Source: Catonia carolina
Taxonomy: Eukaryota; Arthropoda; Insecta; Hemiptera; Achilidae
Assembly: GCA_035578175.1 (NCBI GenBank)
Contig: JAQMRL010000011.1
Coordinates: forward strand, 4,227,501 to 4,291,500
DNA length: 64,000 nucleotides
Direction: 5' to 3'
Program-made: the position numbers and the translations under genes
Shown: one piece after another, positions 54,756 to 64,000 of the stretch
Layout of the letters: the number at the start of each line of letters is the position of its first letter
Position numbering within the stretch: position 1 is the stretch's first letter
The notes under the pieces: generated by a model
The model's input: only the letters and a program-made list of their open reading frames with translations
Database searches by the model: none
What the model was told of the DNA's origin: nothing

Positions 54756-54873
54756 TGTTATTGTTGTAACTAAATAATAGCTAGCGCCATCTAGTGTATA
54801 TAATGTGTACCTACCTGTCATTTTTACAAATAAAAGTCAGTCTGTTTTCAACTACCATCCATGCGTTTTATTA
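54756..54873 (+). repeat. copia 3' LTR (118 bp)
   Basis: Identical to the 5' LTR. It is preceded by the purine-rich AGTGGTGG as polypurine-tract candidate and followed by AATTTTAT, which also precedes the 5' LTR. Confidence 0.9.
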
Positions 54874-55318
54874 AATTTTATATAATAAATGCTTCAAGGT
54901 AGTTTTTTTGAAAAGACGAATCACATCGCCGATAAGAAATTTTCGGGTTACGAAAAGCAAATACATATCGGATGCCCCTTGGCCCAAACAGGATTACTTT
55001 AATTCTTGCACAGAATAGCTTTAGTCAGGGCTTGAAAAGGATCCATCCCAAATTAGATTTAATTCTGCCCCAAACTGGGTAAAAACTGCCCCACACTGAG
55101 TCCCTGCAAAGAGCAGAAAAACCAGGACTTAGTAAAGAAGAAGGCTACCCCAAAACACCAAAAAAGGTAGTCAAATCCCATAGGCTCAAAAAGTTCATAT
55201 TAAAAAAAATTTAAGAAAAGGTTTAAAATACCCAAAGGTTTACAAAATTTACAAAATTTTAAATTAAACATTTTCGGCTACCATGGGTTTTAACTACAAA
55301 TAAAAAAGAGAGACTTAC

Positions 55319-55560
55319 CGGAACACGGGAAAGCAAAAAGGTCAAGACCAACATCAGCAGAACGCACCCCGAAAAAAACTTAAAAAACATTAACGACACA
55401 AGTACCAAAACACGTCAGACGCCATGACCTTTCGCTGCAAGAAGGACGAGACACGCAAAATTTACCTAAAAAGAAAACTCGGTTTGACGTCACGGGTCCC
55501 CTCCAACAAAGAGGAGGAGAACCAGCACCGCAGATAAAACAGATGGCAGCGAACGGTAAG
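55319..55560 (-). promoter_or_regulatory. candidate promoter / 5'-UTR exon of the zinc-finger gene
   Basis: A GC-richer island in very AT-rich surroundings. On the minus strand it has a palindromic CRE-like TGACGTCA (about 55492-55499) and downstream ends in TTCCG|GTAAGT, a near-consensus donor at 55319. That would splice to the acceptor at 49005, putting the copia element in the first intron. Transcription from here is inferred only. On the plus strand ATGGCAGCGAACG|GTAAGC at 55543 could be a start exon of a divergent gene. Confidence 0.35.
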
Positions 55561-55844
55561 CAAAAGCCTAAAAGAGCGAATCAATTAAGAGATAACTAAT
55601 TAACGTCGACAGAGCAGATAACGAAAAATTAATCCAAATAGAACAATGAGAGGAAAATTAATTATAAAAATAAATTGTAACATTGAAAATAAATGTTACA
55701 GACCTAAACAACAAACAACAATATATACAGATAGAAAATTGTAGGTTTTCGGGTATTTTAATAAAGGAATAAATTTTAAAAAATTTACTTTACAGTACAC
55801 AGATGCTACTATGAATGTTGATGAACAAAATATTGTTATTCAGG

Positions 55845-56232
55845 TCTTCAGCCAAAAGGCTGGTTTGAACCTCTAGAGGCTTTACTAAGTACAACAAGGA
55901 TTGAGGTGGTTTACTATTGCCTTCCTTACTGAATGGAAAAGTATGTTTATTTGCATGCCAGGCCCTCTGAAAAGCATCTACTTTCCACCCTACAATAAAA
56001 CCTTCATTTCATTCACCACAGAGTCTGGATGTATAATAAAATTCATTACTTTCAGAGGAGATAACTCTGACTAGTGTCTTTTACAACTCTACCTCTTCTG
56101 TTCTTAAATGCTTCAGTCATATAATTAGCTGACCACGTGATAAGAAACAGAACTATTTTTCATATCCCTGGAACTAGCAGATCGAGTGCAAATAATTTAA
56201 CACTCCACCTGCCTGTTATGGGCAACAAATAT
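55845..56232 (-). repeat. SINE3 copy 4
   Basis: Inverted full-length copy, from TTCAGCCAAAAGGCTGGTTT at left to CCACCTGCCTGTTATGGGC at right. Confidence 0.8.
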
Positions 56233-56826
56233 TACCACTCTGAAAAATGAACAAATTAAGAGTAGAGCAAAAAAAAATAGTTTCAATTAAAACTATCCAT
56301 TATAGCGGTACAAAAAAAAAATATCCATACTGCTTTTTATAGCAAGCATCAGAAGAATGGTACAACATTTAAAAGGCAATATCAATTTGTATTATATTGT
56401 TTCTTACTAGTATGAAGACATCCACAGAGTGTTTGCAGTGTACAGCGGGGATTACCAACGAGGAAGTTATTTAACTTGTAAGTGATACTAATAAACTGAA
56501 AGCACTGGCTACTCAATAGAGGCACAAATAACTTTATTTATGAAACAATGTTTGCACTAGACAGTTGTAATGACAGTGTTACAGCAGTGTGGCTAATCCA
56601 GTGCGCTGCACAAGATCAGAAAATAAACTGTCCCAATCGCGCCACCTTATAAAGGTGGCTTATCACTTACTCTTAATATATATATAGTTTTAACAAGTAA
56701 TAACCAGGTATATACTTAAGTCACGAGATTGCCTTTTGTGTATAGATGGGCTGTGAGGAAGGAAAGTGAAAATTTGACAGTGCTGCTAACCTCAACAGTG
56801 AGACACTACTCATACATTTCACTACC
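56233..56826. other. gene-free stretch
   Basis: AT-rich, nothing recognised. Confidence 0.45.
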
Positions 56827-57075
56827 GTTTAGTTCAGGGGTTCTCAAACTGTGGGGTGCGACCCCCAAGGGCGGCGCAAAGGATAAATAGGGGGGGGGGC
56901 ACGAGAAAATTAGAACAATAAAAAACTGTATTAACAACACAGAAAAAATGAATAAACTTATTCATTTGCTTTGTTGGTTTTAATTTCTAACTCTTAACCT
57001 GCGAGGGGCGCGAGCCTAGAATAGATCAAGGTGTGGGGTCTTAACCTAAAAAGTTTGAGAACCCCTGGTTTAGTT
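56827..57075. mobile_element. hAT-type MITE with perfect 8-bp target duplication
   Basis: The 233-bp element at 56835-57067 starts CAGGGGTTCTCAAACTGTGG and ends AAGTTTGAGAACCCCTG. GTTTAGTT flanks it on both sides (56827-56834 and 57068-57075). Termini and duplication length are classic hAT. It contains a run of G near 56891 and no coding frame. Confidence 0.92.
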
Positions 57076-57193
57076 TCTACATACATTTTGTAGAAAAAAT
57101 TTTTATTCTGTGGTTTATGCCGAGAAAATGTTTTCTTCATAAACCTTATAATAAATAAATGAGACCTGTAATATTGCCTATAGCTTAATGATG

Positions 57194-57314
57194 GTGGAGA
57201 GTTGACTTGAATGCTAGTGTGATAAAGTGAGGAACAGAAAAGCTTGTCCATAGATAGGACAAGCTTTCCTGTTTCCCACTTCATCTCACACTAGCATTCA
57301 AGTCATCTCTCCAC
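57194..57314. repeat. 121-nt long hairpin (56-bp arms, 7-nt loop)
   Basis: The left arm (57194-57249) holds GACTTGAATGCTAGTGTGA and AAAGCTTGTCC, and the right arm (57257-57314) their complements. Only a handful of mismatches and single-base bulges. The loop is about ATAGATA. It could be a small fold-back MITE or, if transcribed, a miRNA- or siRNA-type precursor. Confidence 0.75.
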
Positions 57315-58934
57315 TATACATGACTAGAAATGTTTGATTTACTGTAATTACCAGCTACTTTATTCTATTGGAACAAAATTTTCTATGAATAAATCGCCTT
57401 CTTTACTATTGCTGTCACCACAGTCTTCACTATCAGTCTAACTAGTATCTACCTAACCGTTTCCTTTATTTACCGGGCGTCAACAAAACTGTTGAAGAAT
57501 AGTTTCTTCACGTCTTTAAAATTTCCTTCTTTATTTTTCAATTTGTGGAAAGAGAAACATCACAGTAGTTGGCCACTCTCTCATGGCTTTTATTAAGAGG
57601 CACGGAAATGCATTTTTGTTTAGCTTCAACTTCAAAGCATTTTATTACACTGCATATCATATTTCATTCAGAACTGTGAATAGTCTGCCCATGTTTAAAG
57701 TGAAAGTTCTCACAATGAAACAAAAAGACACATCCACATTATCTAGTAACCGGGGAAGCAACTTACTAAAATCACAATTACCTACCTTCTAATCATAAAG
57801 ACTAAAATTAAGGCTCGTTTATATTAACTCAGACTCGTATATTTACAAGTTAAAACACTAAACCACTATCATATTAATTTTGGTAGGTTGCAACATGTTA
57901 CAAATTAATCCCTAAACTAAGTTGTAAAAAATTAATAATTTTAAACTTTTAAAGCTCTGCTAAGTTAAATAATGAAAATAATAAATCAGATAACGATTTG
58001 TTTCAGGAAACATGTTATCTCCTCTAAACACACAGTGTAAGAGAGACGACACTCGCTTCAAATCAAAATATCATACAAACGTAAACACAGTTTTGAATAA
58101 TCTAACGAAGTTTTACTTTACTTTCCAAGTATTGCTTTTACCTGTCAGTATGAAACCTTTGTGATTGAAGTAATAACATCCACGAGGTACAAACAGATAT
58201 GATAAAACCTTTCACCATTATCTAACATAACCTCTAAAATAACTACAACGTTGATCATTCGATGCCGCGAAATTTGAAAGCATTGTGTCATCTCCATGAA
58301 GTTTAGTATGCGTGACGCCTACGATATACCAAAGATTTCGTATGTTAATTTAAAAACGTTTGACCAGAAAAATTAAATTAAATTTTTGTTAAATGGATGT
58401 ATTTTTAATGTTTTAGTTTGTAGTGTTAAAAAAATGTAATTTTTGTTATATTTATTAAAGAATTATTTTAAAGATATTTACCAAGGTTTTTATATCCAAG
58501 GATATTTACCTCCATTACACTAAGCACTACAAGTTACCTTTACCACTTTCAAACAAAATGCCAACCCCTTTCCACAAAGCCCTTAAAATACTTATTTATA
58601 TTATGAAAAATATTTTATTTCGAACAACCACCTAATTTTATTGATGCTGTTTGGTGTATTTTTTGGCAGATTATCCAAGTAATCACCATGCGAAGTCACT
58701 CAGCCAATCTGTGTTAATTAACAATTTAAGTTACCCAAAAATACAATGTAAAGCCAATGTTTAAGGCATCATAACTCAATAAATAAAAAATATGTTGTGT
58801 AGTTAGTAAAATTTGGCTTGAATATTTTTTCATTAACTATGAAATAGTTTAAGTTCACAGATACACACTATAAGTATATATGTACAAGTGCTGGGAGTAT
58901 TACTTAATTGATGTAGGTGTTAAGTTCATCAGCC
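57315..58934. other. gene-free stretch
   Basis: AT-rich, no gene or repeat recognised; the open frame 57583-57792 has no known domain. Confidence 0.5.
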
Positions 58935-59195
58935 ATAAGGTTGTCAGCCACAAAGCCACAAACCAGCCACAAAGGCTGGTTTGAAACTCTAGAGGCTTTA
59001 CTAAGTAAAACAAGGAGTTAGTGGGTTTGGCATTGCCTTCCTCACAGAGTGGAAAACTATGCTTATCAGTATGCCAGGGGCCCTTTGAAAAGCATCTACT
59101 TCCCACCCTGCAAAAAATGACACCTTCACTTCATTCACCTCAGGGTCTGGGTGTATAATGAAATTCATTACTCTCAGAGGAGATAACTCTATAAC

Positions 59196-60050
59196 CTGTG
59201 TTGCACGATAATGAGCTTCAAGGTCATTCAGTATCAACAGCTCCTTGTCACTTCTCACCTAGTAGATTGTCATCTACTAGTGTTACCATCAAGAGAGTTA
59301 GCAAATATCAATATTAAGGTACAAATGTACATGAAAATAATGATCACACAGCCGAAATAAACAGAAGGATAGAGATAGCTCGTTCTACATTAGTCAAAAT
59401 GAAAAACCTTTTAATAGATAAATCCTTAAGCCTTGACCTGAGATTGAGAATGGTTCAATGTTACATCTTCCAAACAGTGTTATAATGCTTCTAATCTTTA
59501 ATGGCCAAACTTCTACACTATTGGACATTAAAGAAGACGAATATCAGAAGAATGGATGGGTTTGAGCTTTAGTTGTACAAGCGCATGCTAAACATACCCT
59601 GGACCGATAAAGTACCCAATGAGATAGTCTTGCGGAAAATGGGAACAGAAAAGGAGCTTTTTACACCATCCAAAAAAGGAAAATGGAATTTCTGGATCAT
59701 ATTATACATGGACTAAGATATGAAATGCTTCGCTTGATAATACAAGGCAAGATTCAGGGGAAGAGAAATGTTGGAAGAAGAATTTCCGGGTTGAAGAATC
59801 TTCACGACTGGTTTCATTGTACCTTTGCGGAGCTGTTCAGAGCTGCGGTGTCAAAAATTCTAAAAGCCATCATGATTGCCAACCTCCAGACGGAGAGGGC
59901 ACATTAAGAAGAAGTGTTGCCATATTATCATGCAACAGATGAGAGAATACTTAGGTCTGGCTTGTTATAAAGTGCGTGTGGGTGTAGCATGTGATTTGGT
60001 AATACTGCAGCTGGCCAAAGTGACCTTGAACCTCATTATTGTGAGACACA
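59196..60050. mobile_element. inverted-repeat element carrying a LINE fragment
   Basis: The left end TGTGTTGCACGATAATGAGC then TTCAAGGTCA pairs with the complement of the right end, TGTGTCTCACAATAATGAGG then TTCAAGGTCAC, about 32 bp. It lies between the two halves of a SINE3 with TA-type junctions (CTATAA on both sides when the right is inverted). The interior is mostly a LINE 3' fragment. Confidence 0.65.
59345..59915 (+). mobile_element. LINE RT C-terminal fragment with AAG tail
   Basis: The frames read IARSTLVKMKNLL then LDLRLRMVQCYIFQ, later FLDHIIHGLRYEML, RLIIQGKIQGKRNVGRRISG and LFRAAVSKILKAIMIANLQ. These are the RIEIAR, LRLR.L.CYIF, RY.LL...GKR..GRR and LFRAAV.K blocks of insect LINEs. 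It ends ATTAAGAAGAAG. Frame-broken and inactive. Confidence 0.75.
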
Positions 60051-60260
60051 ATTATAGTGTCTTTTACACCTCTACCTCTTTTATTCTTAAATAATTCAGT
60101 CTTATAATTGGCTGACCATGATATAAGAAACAACTATTTTTTGAAGCCCTGGAACTACTTAATTGAATACAGTTGAAAATGCTTAGCAACATTCTATATT
60201 TTTAATTACACTATTGTTGTTAAAAAAATAATAATAGGATTATTAAATTATTAACTTTAG

Positions 60261-61019
60261 ACGAAAAGAGGTTATCTTATAAATTATAAAAATATAATGG
60301 ACAAAAGAAAATTATTTTTTAATAAGATAAAACATTTAAATTGGGATAAAACTATATTTTTGGATGAAACTTGGATAACATGTAAATCAAGTAAATTCAA
60401 TACACGATCTGAAAAATATTTAATTTGTCATGCAGGCGGTGTAAATGGTTGGATTGAATCACCACCATTAATTTGTAAATCAGCGAATAAAAACAATCGT
60501 GGATTAATAAATAACAAAATATTTGAACAATGGTTTATCAATAATTTATTAAATGTATTACCAACAGATTATACAGTTATAATGGACAATGCACCATATC
60601 ATTCAAAACTTATAGATAATTATCCAACAATAAATCAACCTAAAAAGAAGTTAATAAATTGGTTGGAAGAAAATAATATAGATTACAGAAAAAATTGTAA
60701 CAAATCAGAGTTATTAAGAATAATTAGATCAAGTAATGTGTTCCAAAATGTGATAAAATATAAACTGGATCATATTGCGATGAACCGAGGCTATACAATA
60801 ATAAGACTGCCCCCAAATCACTCATATTTCAGTCCAATTGAAATGATTTGGTTACGGTTAAAAAATTACATAAATGAAAGAACAGAAAATGAAAAACCAT
60901 CAAATGAGTTTCATAAAATCATTTTAGAAGGTATTAAATCGATCGATGTACAATTGTGGTCAATACAAGTAAAGTTAGCGAGGAAAATATTACATAATCT
61001 ATCTAATAAAACCCTTTAA
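60261..61019 (+). CDS. IS630/Tc1-mariner-type DDE domain protein (possible exon of a domesticated transposase)
   Basis: From the ATG at 60297 the frame is 240 codons and ends at 61019. FLDETWITCKSSK holds the first catalytic D, IMDNAPYHSKL the second, and LPPNHSYFSPIEMIWLRLKN the E. So the DDE_3 triad is intact, with a SAP-like LINWLEENNIDYRKNCNKSELL between. The family normally has an N-terminal helix-turn-helix of about 100-150 residues, which is absent here. The homology seems to run upstream of the ATG to 60261 (TKRGYLINYKNI), just after ATTATTAACTTTAG, a plausible 3' splice acceptor. This may therefore be the last exon of a gene whose first exons lie further left, or a truncated copy. 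ATTAAATAAA follows the stop by about 12 nt. Confidence 0.75.
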   Translation, partial: TKRGYLINYKNIMDKRKLFFNKIKHLNWDKTIFLDETWITCKSSKFNTRSEKYLICHAGGVNGWIESPPLICKSANKNNRGLINNKIFEQWFINNLLNVLPTDYTVIMDNAPYHSKLIDNYPTINQPKKKLINWLEENNIDYRKNCNKSELLRIIRSSNVFQNVIKYKLDHIAMNRGYTIIRLPPNHSYFSPIEMIWLRLKNYINERTENEKPSNEFHKIILEGIKSIDVQLWSIQVKLARKILHNLSNKTL

Positions 61020-61644
61020 ATATGATTTAAAGATTAAATAAATTTCATTACTTCTATTTGGTAAATTTATTTTTATAGTACAGAAATTTACTAAGCTGAA
61101 TGTCCTGTGTCCAATCCACCCCCTCCAACAGGTAGAACCTGAAATTCGACTGTATTCAAACTTTCTGGTCCTAATCTATTATCCACCAAAGTCACTAACA
61201 ACCAAGCAACTGAAGTTAAATTAAAAAGAACATTGCTAACAGTAAAATATTCTAAAAGTTTTAGAAGTTGTAAAATAAGTCCATAAAATTACTTTTTCTC
61301 ATAAGATGAAAAATCTTTCTTCATCTGATGAGAAAACAGTCTTAGGATTTAGGAGGAAAAATTTTAGGATTTTCCATCTAGGAAAGGTACCAAGCAAACA
61401 AGTACAGAACGCTAGTGCTTTCTTCCAAATTGTGAAGTAGCCTAGTTTGGAATCAAGAAGTCCATGTATTGTAAGAAAATTATGTATAATGTACATTTTG
61501 TACCAACACTGACTTGTACAGCAGAAACACAAACAGGTGGAAGGAAAACAGAGTAGAATACATTGGACAAAAATAAAGTTTAGTGTTAGGAAAGACAAGA
61601 AAAGATAGTGAAAATAATGTAATTAAGGAACAATTGGGGATGGA
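61020..61644. other. 3' flank, no gene identified
   Basis: Starts with the poly(A)-signal candidate of the DDE gene and is then unremarkable AT-rich sequence. Confidence 0.45.
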
Positions 61645-61790
61645 CAGTCTGCTAAGAAGAAAGCTACAATAGTTTGATCACGATGGAGGGCAGTTTGCTG
61701 CATAAAAGGATCCTGTACTTGGCAGCAGAAGGAAAAAGAACTAGGGCCAGACCAAGAGTAAAGTGGACAAAGCAATGCATTTTTTCATGT
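61645..61790 (+). mobile_element. LINE RT C-terminal scrap
   Basis: Reading through a stop and a frameshift gives SLLRRKLQ, then LLHKRILYLAAEGKRTRARP and RVKWTKQ, the KLQWFGHV..M, KRIL, GKR.RGRPR.RW block of LINE C-termini. Confidence 0.55.
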
Positions 61791-61844
61791 CTGATTTTTT
61801 CTTACATTAATGCTAACTCCAGATAGATGAAAAGGAGTAATGAA

Positions 61845-61925
61845 AAATACCAGACCTGACCAGGAATTGAACCTAGGACTCCTGGCTTAGAAGTTAGTTG
61901 CGCTGACCACTACACCTTGGACTGA
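61845..61925 (-). repeat. SINE2 tRNA-like head
   Basis: On the minus strand it reads AGGTGTAGTGGTCAGCGC (box-A-like), then AGGTTCAATTCCTGG (box B) and the shared TCAGGTCTGGTAT. Confidence 0.75.
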
Positions 61926-63111
61926 CCATGGAGAGATGGTTCAACAATAGAGAGAGATGGAGAGGAGTTCTGACCCAAGGAAATTTGAAAGTGGATTGAA
62001 GAGAATGATGATATATGTTATATAAAATTACTTTACTTGTAGTGAAGTACTTTTCATAATATTTTTTAGTCTCGCTAAACAAAAATTTACCCATAACTCT
62101 GTAGCAAATAATACATTTTAATATGTTAAAAAGCTTGTAAAATTCACCACCAGGTAAGAAGTAGCCAAAAAATTTAAAAAAAAATTAATAGACACAATTT
62201 TTCCAAATCATATTAAATTTTATGAATAAATTTTTACAAAAAAAAGTTTAATGAAAATAATTACACTTATTTTAGACAAAGTTTGGTTTCCAGTTTTTGG
62301 GATATTTAAATTTCAAATTTTCAAAAAGTGACAGATTAATGTCTAGAAATATAACTTAGATATACTATTTAATAAATTAGAGGAGAAACTATTTAAATTT
62401 TCCGGCTGTACTTCAATGCATAGACATCGTAATAAAAACAATCAATAAATAATTTTTGAATAAAAATTTTAAAATTGCATTTTTAGTTTATTCCATAACT
62501 TTCTCTCAATTCAAATACAAGAGAAAGTAAAAGAAAATAATAATAATTAAGATTTTAAAAAAAGTGAAAACAAGTTATTGAAATTATAAATTAAATATTA
62601 TTGATGATTCAAGATGTAGTAGAAGTATAAATTAATTAACAAATAATTTATAATTGAAATAAATTAAAAAATCATTACGTGTAAAGGTAAGCTATAAATT
62701 AAAAATTAACAAGTTTTATTCAGTTTCACTTTTGTGAACTATTAATAATAATAATAAATATTAAATTAAAATTAAGACTAAATTAGTTAAAACAAATTTA
62801 TCAAAAACTAGATTTATTCAATTTAAAAAATAATTACTAGAAATCACTTCAAATATTATATAAAACAGTACCTACTGAAAATAATTCACATTCCAAATTC
62901 AGGCATCAAAGTTATAAGTTTATCATTTACTTATTATTAATTTATTTGAATTAATAAACTATGGATAAGAAGGTAAGTGAATTTTAGAATAGTACTAATT
63001 ATTTGTTTATTGTTGTAAAAAATAAATATAAAATACAGTAATATTATACACAAAGAGCATGCAGTCAATTTTTACTAAAACTAATTAATTATTTTGACGT
63101 TAAATACAATC
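61926..63111. other. AT-rich gene-free stretch
   Basis: Extremely AT-rich. One item of note is ATGGATAAGAAG|GTAAGTG near 62960, a possible tiny first exon, unsupported otherwise. Confidence 0.45.
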
Positions 63112-63500
63112 ATTGCCCAATACTGGCAGGTGGAGTGTTAAATTATTTGCCCTCGATCTGCTAGTTCCAGGGCTACAAATAGTAGTTCTGTTTCTTATTA
63201 CATGTTCAGCTAATTATATGACTAAAGCATTCAAAAACAGAAGAGGTAGAGGTGTAAAAGACAATAGTCAGAGTTATCTTCTCTGAGAGTAATTTCATTG
63301 TACAGCCAGAGACCCTGTGGTGAATGAAGTAAAGGTGTCATTTGCAGGATGGAAAGGTAAATGGTATTCGGAGGGCTTGGCGTGCTGATAAGTTTAGGCT
63401 ACTTTTCCACTCGGTGAGGAAGGCAAGGTAAACCACCGCACTCTTTGTTTTACTTAGTAAAGCCTCTAGAGGTTCTAACCAGCCTTTTGGCTGATTAGAA
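63112..63500 (+). repeat. SINE3 copy 6
   Basis: Undivided, from CATTGCCCAATACTGGCAGG to CCAGCCTTTTGGCTGATTAG. Useful as the reference for the split copies at 42-43 kb and 59-60 kb. Confidence 0.8.
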
Positions 63501-63597
63501 AAATGTAAACCTAATTTTTACACAAAAGCAATATTAAATTTTTTTTTTAGTTAATTTAAACTCGCATCAACTGCTTCGTCATTTCATCAGCAGCACG

Positions 63598-63682
63598 TAT
63601 TAATTTCCAGACTCTAGCTAGGAATCCAACCCAGGACCTCCGCTTAGTAGGTTAGCGTGCTAACCACTCCACCACAGAGACG
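63598..63682 (-). repeat. SINE2 tRNA-like head
   Basis: On the minus strand it reads GTGGTGGAGTGGTTAGCACG (box A), then TGGGTTGGATTCCTAGC (box B) and the shared AGAGTCTGGAAATTA. Confidence 0.8.
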
Positions 63683-63789
63683 GCCAAAAGCATTATTTTT
63701 TTTTTTTTTAATTTAATTTAAGTTGAATCACCAGTTAGGTCATTAGCAACTACTCTAGGTTAAGGAACAGTAGGTTTGACTCGTAAGTA

Positions 63790-63866
63790 ATACTATTCTA
63801 GACCCTAACTGGTAATCAAACCCAGGACTTTCCATGGCACACTAACCTCTGTGCCATGGAAGCGGT
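63790..63866 (-). repeat. SINE2 tRNA-like head
   Basis: Diverged copy about 110 bp from the previous one. TGGGTTTGATTACCAG is the box-B region on the minus strand. Confidence 0.65.
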
Positions 63867-64000
63867 CTCAAAGCAATCTTATTTTAATTTTTACTTCAAG
63901 ACCAAATGTATATTATTCATACAATTTTGTAAGTATAATGAAATGGAAATTTGTTAATAAAATTAGTTGTTAACTTACTGAAAATATCTACAAAATATTT

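Larger units (their letters stand above)
50491..54873 (+). mobile_element. Ty1/copia retrotransposon, near complete, young
   Basis: Two identical 118-bp LTRs (50491-50608 and 54756-54873) enclose a gag-pol region. AATTTTAT occurs immediately before the left LTR and after the right LTR. The primer site GGTTATGGGCCCAG (50609-50622) is complementary to the anticodon arm of initiator tRNA-Met, as in Drosophila copia. Order is gag, CCHC, protease, integrase, RT, RNase H, which defines the copia superfamily. Two frameshifts, at about 51030 and 51340, interrupt the gag part. It is inserted antisense to the zinc-finger gene, upstream of its first coding exon. Confidence 0.95.
58935..60165 (-). repeat. 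SINE3 copy 5, split by an insertion
   Basis: The inverted copy has its 3' part at 58935-59193 (AAAGGCTGGTTTGAAACTCT to GGAGATAACTCT) and its 5' part at 60052-60165 (TGTCTTTTACACCTCTACC onward). The undivided copy at 55.8 kb is continuous at this point. Confidence 0.75.

Overview
The window looks like an arthropod nuclear genome, most probably an insect and perhaps hemipteran. It is AT-rich, has spliced genes with short GT-AG exons and long introns, and is packed with eukaryotic transposable elements: a Ty1/copia element primed by a half initiator-Met tRNA, mariner remnants, Helitrons, hAT and pogo-like MITEs, tRNA-derived SINEs and LINE 3' ends. The species cannot be fixed from the sequence alone.

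The main gene is a C2H2 zinc-finger protein on the minus strand. I assembled it by hand from splice sites. An ATG exon (48977-48933) is followed by four short exons of exactly 75, 90, 84 and 108 nt, all joined in phase 0. These lead to one of two terminal exons, each also entered in phase 0: a proximal one (35655-35065, one canonical and two degenerate fingers, AATAAA just after the stop) and a distal one (27471-25525, 16 fingers). The predicted isoforms are 330 aa and 782 aa with a shared 134-aa N-terminus carrying several SUMO-consensus-like motifs. A strong acceptor at 49005 implies an upstream 5'-UTR exon; a GC-richer stretch near 55.3-55.6 kb with a CRE-like site is a candidate.

Regions. 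1-25 kb has no convincing host gene; it holds SINEs, LINE 3' fragments, MITEs and a mariner remnant. 25-49 kb is the zinc-finger gene, whose introns hold a hAT MITE, chained Helitrons, a near-perfect ~1-kb palindromic MITE, a mariner whose 3' end is duplicated in inverted orientation, an LTR-like direct-repeat pair and nested insertions. 49-55 kb holds a copia element with two identical 118-bp LTRs, inserted antisense to the gene. 55-64 kb is mostly repeats plus a 60.3-61.0 kb ORF for an IS630/Tc1-mariner-type DDE domain that has kept its three acidic positions and may be one exon of a larger gene.

Three SINE-like families recur. SINE1 (about 320 bp) and SINE2 (about 80 bp visible) have tRNA-like heads. 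SINE3 (about 390 bp) has no recognised head; two of its copies are split by separate inverted-repeat elements, giving a relative insertion chronology.
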